The translations under genes and the position numbers were made by a program. Below are positions 1 through 8,933 of a stretch of DNA of 64,000 bases, piece by piece. The DNA comes from JAWKVD01 sp041398225 (GTDB lineage Bacteria; Pseudomonadota; Alphaproteobacteria; Caulobacterales; Hyphomonadaceae). Position 1 is the first letter of the stretch. Each line of letters opens with the position of its first letter. The notes below the pieces were generated by a model, which saw only the letters and a list, made by a program, of their open reading frames with translations, was not told the origin of the DNA and ran no database searches. The stretch spans positions 1-64,000 of the forward strand of contig JAWKVD010000014.1 of NCBI GenBank assembly GCA_041398225.1, given 5' to 3'.

Positions 1-215
1 CCCCGGCTGGATTCCCGGACGGCTACGCCGTCCGGCGCCGGGGACGCGTGGCTGAAGCCACGCTTTCCAGAAATGGAGCCTATCGAGAGACTGTCGGGGT
101 TGATGCCCTCCGGCCGCAGGCCTTCGGGCGTTCGTCGCTGAAATCGCAATGCGATTTCCGCCTGCGGCGCCGCTTCTCACGGTCCCGGGTCTTCGCTGCG
201 CTCGCCCGGGATGAC
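1..215. repeat. Palindrome-rich intergenic element
   Basis: This stretch before the first gene holds nested inverted repeats. GGACGGC/GCCGTCC lies inside CCCCGGC/GCCGGGG within the first 43 bases, and TCCCGGG (183-189) pairs with CCCGGGA (205-211). The block around 183-217 resembles short GC-rich intergenic repeats often seen in many copies in alphaproteobacterial chromosomes. I see no second copy in this window, so the dispersed nature is inference. No convincing coding sequence was seen. Confidence 0.4.
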
Positions 216-281
216 AGCGGTGGTGACGGCGGTGGGAGATGCGCACGAACTGCTATCGATCCGCTGTCATGAGGACGTGAT

Positions 282-2006
282 TTGCACGTCGTAGTTTGCG
301 GCATGACCCAGAAACACATCAGCCGCCGCACCGCGTTGAGCCTTGGAGCGATGCTGTCGGCGTCGGCCTGCACGACCGCCGCCTCGCCCGGGCTGGGCCG
401 GCTGGGATCGGCCGCCCCGGACCGCAAGAACGGCGTCTTCACGCATGGCGTCGCATCCGGCGATCCCTTCCCTGAGTCCGTGGTTCTGTGGACGCGGTTC
501 GTTCCTGCGGACGGCGGACGCGCCAATCTCGGCTGGGAGGTGGCGGAAGACGAAGCGTTCGAGCGTATCGTCGCCGCGGGCGAAACCGCCGCCGGACCCG
601 ACACCGATTATTGCGCCAAGACGATCGCCGGGACTCTCAAGCCGGGCGCGCGCTACTGGTACCGGTTCAACAGCCTGTCCGGAGTCTCGATCGCCGGGCG
701 CACCCGCACCGCCCCCGCGCGCGACCACCAGGCCGACCTGACGCTTGCCCTGTTCGCCTGCTCCAACCTTCCCACCGGCTGGTTCAACGCCTACGCCCAC
801 GCGGCGTGCGATCCGGACATCGATCTGTGCGTCCATGTCGGCGACTATTTCTATGAATACGCGATGGACCGCTATGGCGCCGACGCGCTGCCGGGACGCA
901 CGGTCGATCCGTTCGAATGCGTGACGCTGCCGCAATACTATTCGCGCTACGCCACCTATCGCTCGGACCCCGATCTGCAGGAGCTTCACCGGCAGAAGCC
1001 ATGGGTGATGACCTGGGACGATCATGACTTCGCCAACGACGCCTGGATGGGCGGGGCGCAGAACCATCAGCCGGAAACCGAAGGCCCGTGGGAGACGCGA
1101 AAAGCCGCGGCGATCAAGGCGTTTCGCGACTGGACGCCGACGCGGGCCTCGTCCTCGAAAGTGGGGCTGCTGCATCGCACGCTGAGCTGGGGCCGCCTCG
1201 CCGACCTGATCGTTCTCGACAGCCGCATGGTCGGGCGCACCAACCAGATGGACTGGCGCCCGGTTCTGTTTCCCGCGCTCGACCAGTCGGACGACGCCTT
1301 CAGCCGCATCGCATGGGACTATTATAACGGCCCGATGTCGGACCCGCGCCGCACCATCCTCGGCGCCGATCAGGAGGCGTGGTTCGCGGACCGGCTTGGC
1401 GATTCGGCGGCGCGCGACATTCCCTGGCAGATCGTCATCGAAGGCTCCGTGCTTGGCGCCGCGGTCGCCCCGCCCGACAGCGACGAGACGTTGGCGCAGA
1501 CCGCCTCGGAGGGCGAGCGCAAGATGGCGCATATGCGCGCGCGGCTCGGCGCGGCGGGACTGCCCTACGACCTTCCGCTCTGGTGCGGCTATCCCGAGGC
1601 GCGCCGGCGCTTTCTGGACATCTGCGCGCGACACGGGCGCAATGTTCTGGCGCTGGGCGGCGAAACGCACGCGGGCTGGGCGTTCAACCTTCCGGGAGGC
1701 AAGGACGGCCGCCCGGCATGCGTGGAGGCGGCGGCCTTCGCGGTCGCCAGCAGCGGCAAGGCGCGCGGCGGCGCGCTGATCAAGGGCGAGCGGGAATCGG
1801 CCTATCGCGCCTCCAGCCCAGAGATCGGCTGGTGCAATCTGGCCGAGTGCGGATACACGCGCATCCACGTAACCGAAACGCAAAGCGCGGCCGACTGGAT
1901 CGGCTTCAACGATCTGACGAACCGCGATTGTCCGCCCACATCGGTCGAACGCACCGTATCCGAAGCGACGCAGGCGCATGGCGCATCGGCGTGGTCGCCG
2001 GCCTGA
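282..2006 (+). CDS. PhoD-like alkaline phosphatase / phosphodiesterase (Tat-exported)
   Basis: Predicted exported metallophosphoesterase of the alkaline phosphatase D family, which cleaves phosphate mono- and diesters. The N-terminus carries a Tat motif (SRRTALSLG) followed by an ASACTT lipobox-like stretch. Family motifs are in order: FACSNLP, HVGDYFYEY, WDDHDFAND and GGETHAGWAF, which supply metal-binding Asp, His and Asn residues. The length of about 570 aa fits the family. The start is uncertain: TTG at 282 has a GAGG seven bases upstream, whereas ATG at 303 gives a more typical Tat peptide but has no clear RBS. It is followed by a TBDR and a secreted protein on the same strand, suggesting organophosphate acquisition. 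Confidence 0.88.
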   Translation: MHVVVCGMTQKHISRRTALSLGAMLSASACTTAASPGLGRLGSAAPDRKNGVFTHGVASGDPFPESVVLWTRFVPADGGRANLGWEVAEDEAFERIVAAGETAAGPDTDYCAKTIAGTLKPGARYWYRFNSLSGVSIAGRTRTAPARDHQADLTLALFACSNLPTGWFNAYAHAACDPDIDLCVHVGDYFYEYAMDRYGADALPGRTVDPFECVTLPQYYSRYATYRSDPDLQELHRQKPWVMTWDDHDFANDAWMGGAQNHQPETEGPWETRKAAAIKAFRDWTPTRASSSKVGLLHRTLSWGRLADLIVLDSRMVGRTNQMDWRPVLFPALDQSDDAFSRIAWDYYNGPMSDPRRTILGADQEAWFADRLGDSAARDIPWQIVIEGSVLGAAVAPPDSDETLAQTASEGERKMAHMRARLGAAGLPYDLPLWCGYPEARRRFLDICARHGRNVLALGGETHAGWAFNLPGGKDGRPACVEAAAFAVASSGKARGGALIKGERESAYRASSPEIGWCNLAECGYTRIHVTETQSAADWIGFNDLTNRDCPPTSVERTVSEATQAHGASAWSPA

Positions 2007-2130
2007 CGCCGCGCACGATCCGGTGAGCGTGTTCGATTTCGTGAATCGTTGTTCAAACCGTCACGGACCAGTCGTACCCGATTGATAGCTGCCCCAACGA
2101 TCAAACAACGCATCGTTCGAGGAGCAGACC

Positions 2131-4680
2131 ATGTCCAGAACCACGTCGGTCCAATGGATGAGACGCATCGGCGTCTCGACGCTGGCGCTCTCGGCGATCC
2201 CCTTCAACGCGGCCATCGCGCAGGAAGCCGAACCGGCCGCGCCCACGCGCGAGACCGTGACCATCATCGGCTACGCCGCGCAGAACGCCGAAGCGATCGC
2301 GGAAAAGCGCGACAGCCAGATCATCGCCGAATTCCTCACCAGCGACGACATCGGCCAGCAGCCTGACTACAACATCGCCGACAGCTTCCGCCGCATGCCC
2401 GGCGTTCAGACGGTGTTCGACGAAGACGAAGGCCGTTACGTCTCGATCCGCGGCCTCAATCCGAGCTACACGCTGGGCAGCTTCGACGGCGCCACGATGG
2501 CCAGCGCCGAGCGCGGCAACCGCCAGCTGAACATGGAGGCGATCCCCTCGACAGCCGTCCGCAGCATCGAGGTTTTGAAATCGCGCACGCCGGACATGGA
2601 CGGCAACGCCATCGGCGGAACCGTGAACCTGGTCAGCCGTTCGGCCTTCGACCACACCGGCCTCTACGCCGCCGGCAACGCGCTGGTCGGAACCTCGGAC
2701 AGCCAGGACATTCCGAGCAAGGGATACAATCGCAGCAGCGACGATGCGATGAACTTCCGCGTCGACGGAACCGTCTCGACCACGTTCGGCGACCTCGATC
2801 AGTTCGGCGTGCTGGTTTCGGCCAACTGGAGCCAGAAACACCGCGACCAGGAACGCCTGCTGCCGCAATCCGTTCCTTCGGACGTCACCCAGGACCCGCA
2901 GGACGCCTCCGGCCTCGGCTCGATCGACCTGCTCTGGTCGTCCTACCCGAACTCGGTCGACCGCTTCGGCGGCACGGTCAAGTTCGAGTACCGCAATGGC
3001 GATGCCCTCGAGTCCGGCGTGTCGATGACCTATTTCGAACAGGACGACAACGAGCTTCGCAACACCCAGCGCCTTCGCAACCGCTCGGGAAGCAGCGCCA
3101 GCTTCGTGCGCTTCAACGACTACCCGATCGAAAAGCCGCTGTTCATCACGCAGGGCTGGCTCAACTGGGAGCCGGACGACAACCAGCGCCTTGAAGGCCG
3201 CGTGTCGTATTCGGAAGCGACCTTCCTCGAACCGTCGAACCAGCTGATCTTCAGCCTCGACGGCGCCGCGGCCAACTTCGACATCGAGCTGAACGGCGAA
3301 ACGCCGGTCGCGACCAATGTCGATCCGCGCTTCAGCGACCCGACCCAGTACTCGTTCAACTCGTACGCGCCCTACACCGACGACAGCGACGAATACGTCC
3401 ACGAGGGCCGTCTCGACTACGGCTACAACACCGACCCGCAGGACGCCGGCTGGGGCTTCGGCGCCGGGACCAAGATCAGGAAGATCACCCGCAACAACGA
3501 CCGCACCCAGACGATCTACAACGGGTATACCGGCGCGACGCCGCTGACGCTCGACCAGTTCGACATGTATAACGGCGTCTACACGCCGATCTACGCGAAC
3601 TTCCAGCAGCAGTTCATCGACTACGCCGCGTTCGAACGCTTCTTCCGCGACAACGTGGCGAGCTTCACGGTCGATACGCTGAACACCAACCGCCAGACGA
3701 TCGGCTCGGACTGGATCGTCGAGGAGACGGTCGCGGCCCTCTACGGCCTGGTGCGCCACCATGGCGACCGCCACAACCTGATCTTCGGCGGCCGTTGGGA
3801 GAAGACCGAAACCGACGTGCAGCGCTGGAGCCGGACCTCGACCGGCGGCGCCAATGTCTCGGACTTCACGCCCACCACCCAGTCCGGCGACTATGACAAC
3901 TTCCTGCCTTCGGTGACCTTCAGCTACGACCTCACCGACGCCTGGAAGCTTCGCCTCGCCGCCGCCAGCGCGGTTGGCCGCCCCAACCTGTCCAGCCTCG
4001 GCGGATCGGAGACGGTCAACGACGACGGCTCGATCAGCCGCGGAAACGCCGACCTCAAGGCGCGCGAAGGCGATACGATCGAAGGATCGCTGGAATACTA
4101 CTTCCCGAACGATCAGGGCATCTTCTCGGTCGGCGTGTTCCACAAATCGATCGACAACGAGATCATCACCCGCACCACTTTCGAGGACATCGAGGGAACG
4201 CTGACCGAAGTCACCCAGCCCGTGAACGCCGACAGCGCCAAGGTCTCCGGCCTGGAGCTGGCGCTGGTTCAGAACCGGCTGGACTTCCTGCCGGGCGCGC
4301 TGTCGAACTTCGGCTTCTCCGCCAACGCGACCTTCCTGGACGGCAAGACCGAGGGCAGCAGCCCCACCGACTACCTTCCCGGACAGGCCGACTTCCTCGC
4401 CAACGTCGCGGTGTTCTACGAGCAGGGACCGTTCCGCGCCCGCGCGACCTACGCCTATGTCGACGACGTGCCCACCTCCTCGACCCGGAAGGACAAGGCG
4501 ACCAACAATCTCGATCTGCAGGGACGCTACACCCTGAACGACAATATCGAGTTCATCGCCGAAGTCCGTAACGTGACCGACGAGAACAAGGTCAACCTGA
4601 CCGGCCCGGACTATAACATCGTCCGGGACGTCAGCTTCTATGGCCGCCAGTTCTGGATCGGCGCCGCGTTCCGCTACTAG
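2131..4680 (+). CDS. TonB-dependent receptor (Xanthomonas/Caulobacter carbohydrate-type)
   Basis: Outer-membrane active transporter of 849 aa. A Sec signal peptide ends near AIAQEAEP. The plug domain spans roughly residues 45-170 and includes YVSIRGLNPSY and the GNAIGGTVNLVSR motif. The beta barrel fills the rest and ends in the aromatic terminus WIGAAFRY. The RBS GAGGAG sits about 10 bases before the ATG. Size and the plug sequence (ADSFRRMPGVQTVFDEDEG) resemble the large TonB-Xanth-Caul receptors often used for carbohydrates. The substrate is unknown. Its position between a PhoD phosphatase and a secreted propeller-like protein suggests a phosphorylated ligand, but this is inference. Confidence 0.93.
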   Translation: MSRTTSVQWMRRIGVSTLALSAIPFNAAIAQEAEPAAPTRETVTIIGYAAQNAEAIAEKRDSQIIAEFLTSDDIGQQPDYNIADSFRRMPGVQTVFDEDEGRYVSIRGLNPSYTLGSFDGATMASAERGNRQLNMEAIPSTAVRSIEVLKSRTPDMDGNAIGGTVNLVSRSAFDHTGLYAAGNALVGTSDSQDIPSKGYNRSSDDAMNFRVDGTVSTTFGDLDQFGVLVSANWSQKHRDQERLLPQSVPSDVTQDPQDASGLGSIDLLWSSYPNSVDRFGGTVKFEYRNGDALESGVSMTYFEQDDNELRNTQRLRNRSGSSASFVRFNDYPIEKPLFITQGWLNWEPDDNQRLEGRVSYSEATFLEPSNQLIFSLDGAAANFDIELNGETPVATNVDPRFSDPTQYSFNSYAPYTDDSDEYVHEGRLDYGYNTDPQDAGWGFGAGTKIRKITRNNDRTQTIYNGYTGATPLTLDQFDMYNGVYTPIYANFQQQFIDYAAFERFFRDNVASFTVDTLNTNRQTIGSDWIVEETVAALYGLVRHHGDRHNLIFGGRWEKTETDVQRWSRTSTGGANVSDFTPTTQSGDYDNFLPSVTFSYDLTDAWKLRLAAASAVGRPNLSSLGGSETVNDDGSISRGNADLKAREGDTIEGSLEYYFPNDQGIFSVGVFHKSIDNEIITRTTFEDIEGTLTEVTQPVNADSAKVSGLELALVQNRLDFLPGALSNFGFSANATFLDGKTEGSSPTDYLPGQADFLANVAVFYEQGPFRARATYAYVDDVPTSSTRKDKATNNLDLQGRYTLNDNIEFIAEVRNVTDENKVNLTGPDYNIVRDVSFYGRQFWIGAAFRY

Positions 4681-4691
4681 ACCTGACCTTT

Positions 4692-4718
4692 GGCGGGGCG
4701 CGGCTGCCGCGCCCCGCC
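4692..4718 (+). terminator. Strong GC hairpin after TonB receptor
   Basis: A perfect 12-bp stem, GGCGGGGCGCGG with CCGCGCCCCGCC, closes a 3-base loop just 11 bases after the receptor stop codon. There is no T tract, so it may be an attenuator or mRNA-stabilising hairpin that separates expression of the receptor from the next gene. Confidence 0.5.
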
Positions 4719-4742
4719 GCCTGAACCGGCATTGGAGACCGC

Positions 4743-5645
4743 ATGCGACGTTCTTTCCTGATCTCCGCGGGGCTGATCGTGTGCGGCGCCTGCGCCGCCG
4801 CGCCGGCCCTGCCCCAGCAGGCGCCGAGCGTCGCGCGACTGTCGATCCCGACCTATGAGGCGATCGCCCCGCTTCATCTGACGGCGAGCAAGGTCCGCGA
4901 ATACACAGCGCCCGAGGCCCGCCAGGGCGTCGCCGTCGACGCGACCCACTTCTACGCCGTCGTCAACAATGTGATCGCCAAGTACGACAAGCTTACCGGC
5001 GAGCGCATCGCCTACTGGTTCAGCCCGCGCGGCGGCCTGATCCGGCACATCAATTCCTGCATCGAAAACGCCGGCAAGCTGTGGTGCGCCAATTCGAACT
5101 TCCCCGAGACGCCGATGGCCAGCTCGGTCGAGGTGATCGACACCGCCGACATGACGCATTCCGAAAGCCGCAGCCTGGGCATTCTCGACGAGGGATCGCT
5201 GACCTTCTTCGAATCCTACAAGGACGGCTGGCTGGCGGGCTTCGCCCACTATGACGGCGAAGGCGGCCTGACCTACAAGGACGGCCGGTTCGCGGGCGTC
5301 GTGACCTATGACGCGCAATGGCGCCGCACCGGCGGATGGATGCTGCCCAACAGCGTGCTGGAGCGCATGGCGCCCCACGCCGCATCCGGCGGCGCGCTCG
5401 GACCGGACGGCTATCTCTACATGCTCGGACACGACCGCCCCGAAATGTATGTGCTGGCCCGCCCGACGATGGGACCGAAACTGATTCACATCGCCACGAT
5501 CGACATCGACGTCGCCGGGCAGGCCTTCTCGTGGGACAGGAGCGCGCCGCGCACCGTGTACGCGATCAACCGGCCCACCGGCACGGTGCGCGTTTTCACA
5601 ATCCCGGACGTCGCGACCAGCGACGCCGACGCGCACCCCTTCTAG
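4743..5645 (+). CDS. Secreted beta-propeller-like protein of unknown function
   Basis: A 300-aa exported protein. The N-terminal hydrophobic segment contains CGACAAAP and could be a signal peptide or lipobox. The body has repeated short strands of the type GVAVDATHFYAVVNN, YKDGWLAGFAHYDG and GPDGYLYMLGHDRP, which resemble beta-propeller blades (cycloisomerase/NHL-like). There is a good RBS (GGAGACC) before ATG 4743. It follows the TBDR by 62 bases, with a hairpin between, and probably belongs to the same transcript as the PhoD phosphatase. No catalytic motif is recognised, so a binding or lactonase-like role would be speculation. Confidence 0.8.
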   Translation: MRRSFLISAGLIVCGACAAAPALPQQAPSVARLSIPTYEAIAPLHLTASKVREYTAPEARQGVAVDATHFYAVVNNVIAKYDKLTGERIAYWFSPRGGLIRHINSCIENAGKLWCANSNFPETPMASSVEVIDTADMTHSESRSLGILDEGSLTFFESYKDGWLAGFAHYDGEGGLTYKDGRFAGVVTYDAQWRRTGGWMLPNSVLERMAPHAASGGALGPDGYLYMLGHDRPEMYVLARPTMGPKLIHIATIDIDVAGQAFSWDRSAPRTVYAINRPTGTVRVFTIPDVATSDADAHPF

Positions 5646-5725
5646 GAGAGCGTAAGACCCAGCCAACATCTTGAGAAAGGGTACGCTGGGCTCACTACAA
5701 GTACATCGTAGGCGCATCGCAAACG

Positions 5726-6310
5726 TCAGACGTGCGCTCGGCTCGTTGAACGACCAAGCGGCCATGTCGCAAGCGCCAGATGTCTCCCGGCGCCGACCCA
5801 GCTTTCAACCAGACACATCTCGTGAACAGGCCAGGATATGGGCGCGATCGGGAACTCAGGCTGGTCGCTTTCGCCCCAGCAAAGCGTCATGTGAGGCGCA
5901 AAACTCGATCGAACCGGAAGGCGGATTCCTTTCGCCTCCAGCGCCGCGCGGATCGCCAACCGCAACGCCATCGCCTCAATCGCGTCGTTGCTGTCGATCG
6001 CAACGATCGGCGCCCGAACTTGCCCGGTCCTGAACGTCACGACGCGATCAAAGACGATCTCAAACGCCGGAAACCGTACTTCGGCGACCGCACGTTTCAT
6101 GGCGCTCACCGCGTCTGGCGGAATGCGCCCACGCCCACCGCCGACACCAACAAGACTGAGATGGAGGCAGGCGGGCGCCACTCGCCGCCCGCGGATCATT
6201 CCACGTCTTTCGAGATTCCTGCCGACATCATGCAAGCGGTGCGCATCCCCGGGCGCCGGCTTCAGCGCAAAGAACACGTTCGTCCGCTGATCGTGAGAGG
6301 GCTCATCCAT
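5726..6310 (-). CDS. thpR: RNA 2',3'-cyclic phosphodiesterase (2'-5' RNA ligase family)
   Basis: 194-aa member of the 2H phosphoesterase superfamily, which hydrolyses 2',3'-cyclic phosphate ends and can reversibly join tRNA halves through 2'-5' bonds. The two diagnostic HxT/Sx motifs are present: H50-L-S-L53 (after VAPACL) and H140-M-T-L143 (in FAPHMTLCW). The N-terminal NVFFALKP strand is also typical. A GGGAA lies upstream of the ATG. It is transcribed alone, convergent with the preceding operon. A GAAC-N7-GAAC LexA-type site lies about 28 bases upstream of the start, suggesting damage-inducible expression. Confidence 0.85.
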   Translation of the reverse strand: MDEPSHDQRTNVFFALKPAPGDAHRLHDVGRNLERRGMIRGRRVAPACLHLSLVGVGGGRGRIPPDAVSAMKRAVAEVRFPAFEIVFDRVVTFRTGQVRAPIVAIDSNDAIEAMALRLAIRAALEAKGIRLPVRSSFAPHMTLCWGESDQPEFPIAPISWPVHEMCLVESWVGAGRHLALATWPLGRSTSRAHV

Positions 6311-6338
6311 CGCTCATTCCCGTTCCAGGCAGATGTTG

Positions 6339-6353
6339 GAACATAACGGGAAC
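6339..6353 (-). promoter_or_regulatory. LexA (SOS) box candidate GAAC-N7-GAAC
   Basis: Direct repeat GAAC (6339-6342) and GAAC (6350-6353) separated by exactly seven bases, the known LexA operator form of Alphaproteobacteria. It lies 28 bases upstream of the RNA phosphodiesterase start on the minus strand. A wider imperfect palindrome, TTCCCGTT/AACGGGAA, surrounds it. The match is exact but short, so chance occurrence is possible. Confidence 0.5.
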
Positions 6354-6752
6354 GCAAGCAAGGCGTCGATCGAACAACACCGCAATCGGAGATCGCGGCG
6401 ATCGCCCGGGAATCCGTTCTCGACGAAGAACGCCATGAGCCGGCGCCTAGTCCTGACCGGCAGGCGAACGGCGATCTCCGTCCGTTTCATTTCTGGTTTC
6501 CCGTCTCATGCGATGACCCACGCCGACATCAGCCCACGGCGGTGGCGTTGATCGTCTGCCCGGGCACGAGGTCGCTCGCGGGACATGGTCGACATGACCG
6601 GCGACATCGAGAACGTCGACGATGCGTTCGGCAGCGTTCGATTGATCGCAGACGGGACGACGCGACAAAGGTTGCGCCGAGCCAGCTAACCCTACGACAA
6701 CCTGCGCGCTCGAGGGCCGGAGTCAGCGTCGATGTCCGCGCCGGAAATAACG
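6354..6752. other. Gene-poor gap, possibly decayed coding sequence
   Basis: About 400 bases with no convincing gene. On the minus strand short sensible peptides appear in different frames (for example VDVLDVAGHVDHVP and then DLVPGQTINATAVG before a stop near 6540). This could be a frameshifted remnant, but no family is recognised. The gap ends in a clear hairpin terminator on the plus strand, which has no obvious gene to serve. Confidence 0.3.
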
Positions 6753-6789
6753 CGCCGACCACAAAAGCGTGAATTGTGGTCGGCGTTTT
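6753..6789 (+). terminator. Intrinsic terminator without an obvious upstream gene
   Basis: A 12-bp perfect stem (CGCCGACCACAA with TTGTGGTCGGCG) encloses a 9-base loop and is followed by TTTT. This is a textbook Rho-independent terminator on the plus strand. No plus-strand gene ends before it, so it may close an unannotated small RNA or a decayed gene, or may insulate the DUF2946 gene that starts downstream. Confidence 0.7.
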
Positions 6790-6832
6790 AGCCGCGCTTC
6801 ACTCCCGCGATAAAGCAAGGCATGCTCGAACG

Positions 6833-7213
6833 ATGATATTAGGGAGGATAAGAGAAAAGGTTATGCTGGCGTGGGTCATGACGACTCTCGCCGCCCTTTT
6901 GCTTCGCGCTGTCGTCCCCGTCGGGTATATGCCGAACGCCGATCATTCGGGCTCCATCGAAATCGTCATGTGTTCCGCGAGCGCGGCCGAAACGGACGCG
7001 AGCCTGCCCGACGACAAGACGCCGGATCCGAACGAAGATGTGTGCGCGTACGCGATGGCGAGCACGTCGATGATTTCGACTGCGCCGACGCTGACCGTGT
7101 CCGCATCGATCTATGCATTCGAGTATGCGTTCGCGGCCTCCGTTCCCAGCGCCCGCTTGGCGCACTGGACCAAACACGCACCACCAACCGGACCGCCGAC
7201 GCGTTCGGCATAG
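6833..7213 (+). CDS. DUF2946-like small membrane/exported protein
   Basis: Short protein (about 126 aa from ATG 6833, or 116 aa from ATG 6863). The N-terminal hydrophobic helix LAWVMTTLAALLLRAVVPVGY is followed by MPNADHSGSIEIVMCSA, then a low-complexity middle and a proline-rich C-terminus ending PPTGPPTRSA. The RALVPxGYMP-G-IxxVxC pattern and the basic, proline-rich tail match DUF2946 proteins, whose function is unknown but which often sit near metal-related genes. The start is uncertain: GGGAGG at 6842-6847 would favour ATG 6863, though spacing is long. It precedes the di-CxxCH protein gene by about 160 bases. Confidence 0.6.
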   Translation: MILGRIREKVMLAWVMTTLAALLLRAVVPVGYMPNADHSGSIEIVMCSASAAETDASLPDDKTPDPNEDVCAYAMASTSMISTAPTLTVSASIYAFEYAFAASVPSARLAHWTKHAPPTGPPTRSA

Positions 7214-7371
7214 GCGATGCGCCCGCTTGTCTCCGACAATTGCTTTGCACGGGAGAGGAAACGACGGACGGATATCGCCTGGCCCAAGCGAGCCGTACGC
7301 CGTCCAGGTCGGGCCAAGGTTAGACCGAACCGCCCAGAGACATTCGACAGACAGTCAACTCAACAAAGCCG

Positions 7372-8922
7372 ATGATCAAAACGACAGATCAAAATGATAA
7401 CCGCCACGAGACAACAAAAATGAAGCGCAACAAGACAAACACCGGAATGCTGGCGGCGCTCTGCGGAGGAGTCGCCGCGCTTGGAATCGCTCTGTTGGCG
7501 CCGAACGCGCCGCTGGCGCCCCCGGCCAACGCCAAACCGCCGGCGCCGATGGCGTTCTGCCACGCATATCCGGATGCAAAGGCCTGCAGCTCCGGCTTTA
7601 CCGACTGTGCGACCTGTCACACGACGCCGCCGGCCCGAAACGCTTTCGGACTTCAGGTTGAGGCGAACCTCGCGCCGGGCCTCCCCCGCCCGCTGAGCGA
7701 CGAGGCCTTCCTGAAATACCTTCCCGAAGCCCTGAAGGCCGTTGAGGATCTAGATGCCGACACGGACGGCTTCTCGAACATCGTCGAGATCATGGCCGGG
7801 ACCCAGACCGCCGACGCCACGAGCGTTCCGCGCATGCTGGCGTGCGCCCCGGAAGACAAGGCGCGTGCAGCCGGCGCTCTCTGGAATGTCTGCGAATACG
7901 ATCCGGCCTACGCCTACAGGAAGGTGCACCTCGATTTCTGCGGACAATCGCCGTCACGCTCGAATATGGACGCCTTCCTGAAGGTCGAGGACCAGAACGA
8001 GAAGCTGAACCGGATCGGGCAGGCGCTCGATCAGTGCCTGAATTCGACCTACTGGCTCGGAAAGGACGGCGTCGTCTGGAATATGGCGAACGCGAAAATC
8101 CGCCCGGCGCATGCCGTGAAGTCCGGCGACAATCCGGGCCCGGTGCCGCTCGGCGATTATGACGACGACTACAATCTCTTCACCTGGGCCAACAGCGACG
8201 ACAACGATGTTCGCGACCTCCTTCTGGCGCAGTACTTCGTCAAACGGACATCGTCTGACCCGGTTCGCCTCGAACAGGTGAGCGAGACCGAACTGGCGGC
8301 GCGGCCGCGGGGAACCAAACAGCCGGTTCCCGAAGAAAAGCGCGCCGGCATGATCACCACCCGCTGGTTTGCGGCGGTGCACACCATGTTCACCGCGATC
8401 CCGCGCACGACCGCCGCGCAGGCGTACCGGTCCTATCTCGGCTACGACATCGCCAAGATGGAGGGACTTCATTCGGTTTCGAACGAACCGGTCGACTATG
8501 ATGCGAAGGGCGTCAACGCGCCGGCCTGCGCCGTCTGTCACGCCACGCTGGACCCGTTGAGCTATCCGTTCACCCGCTACAACGGCATCAGCGGCAACTA
8601 CACCTACAACGACAAACGCCTTCTCGATTACGTACGGGTCGACGGAGCCCATGTCGCGGACGCGCCGGCCAGCGGCATGATCCTAGGCCAGCCGGTTAGC
8701 GATCTGCGCGAGTGGGCCGAGGTTGCGGCCAACAGCGACGCCTTCGCGATGAAGGTTACGGGCGACTACTGGAAACTGCTCATCGGGCGGGACCCGGACG
8801 TCAACGACCAGCCCGAGTTCAACCGGCTCTGGCGCGGCCTCAAATCAGAAACGACCTACAACTACCGCGTTGAGCGCATGCTGCACGACCTCGTGCTCAC
8901 CAACGCCTATGGCCGTCCGTAG
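7372..8922 (+). CDS. Exported di-CxxCH (cytochrome c-like) protein with Ca-binding loop
   Basis: 516 aa with an N-terminal membrane or signal segment (LAALCGGVAALGIALLAP). Two heme c attachment motifs are visible, CATCH at about residue 80 and CAVCH at about residue 385. An acidic loop, DLDADTDGFSN, resembles an EF-hand or thrombospondin-type calcium site. The C-terminal part (DYWKLLIGRDPDVNDQPEFNRLW) resembles the PSD/DUF1585-type cytochrome families that travel with DUF1501 proteins. It is first in a tight operon with a lipoprotein (11-base gap) and a Tat-exported DUF1501 protein. Likely a periplasmic redox protein; substrate unknown. ATG 7420 is an alternative start. Confidence 0.75.
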   Translation: MIKTTDQNDNRHETTKMKRNKTNTGMLAALCGGVAALGIALLAPNAPLAPPANAKPPAPMAFCHAYPDAKACSSGFTDCATCHTTPPARNAFGLQVEANLAPGLPRPLSDEAFLKYLPEALKAVEDLDADTDGFSNIVEIMAGTQTADATSVPRMLACAPEDKARAAGALWNVCEYDPAYAYRKVHLDFCGQSPSRSNMDAFLKVEDQNEKLNRIGQALDQCLNSTYWLGKDGVVWNMANAKIRPAHAVKSGDNPGPVPLGDYDDDYNLFTWANSDDNDVRDLLLAQYFVKRTSSDPVRLEQVSETELAARPRGTKQPVPEEKRAGMITTRWFAAVHTMFTAIPRTTAAQAYRSYLGYDIAKMEGLHSVSNEPVDYDAKGVNAPACAVCHATLDPLSYPFTRYNGISGNYTYNDKRLLDYVRVDGAHVADAPASGMILGQPVSDLREWAEVAANSDAFAMKVTGDYWKLLIGRDPDVNDQPEFNRLWRGLKSETTYNYRVERMLHDLVLTNAYGRP

Positions 8923-8933
8923 GGGAGGATCGA

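Noticed and set aside
267..1979. Long open frame on the minus strand (570 codons)
   Set aside because: It is a shadow of the PhoD gene; GC-rich codon use keeps the opposite strand open and no protein family is seen.
2041..2075. Possible Pho box before the TonB receptor (GTCAC half-site in the PhoD-TBDR gap)
   Set aside because: Only one half-site fits; the second repeat at 11-base spacing does not match.
2101..4143. Long open frame on the minus strand (680 codons)
   Set aside because: It lies entirely opposite the TonB receptor and is a shadow frame with low-complexity Arg/Val/Ala composition.
6447..6762. Overlapping small frames on both strands
   Set aside because: No RBS and no family; kept only as a possible decayed region.
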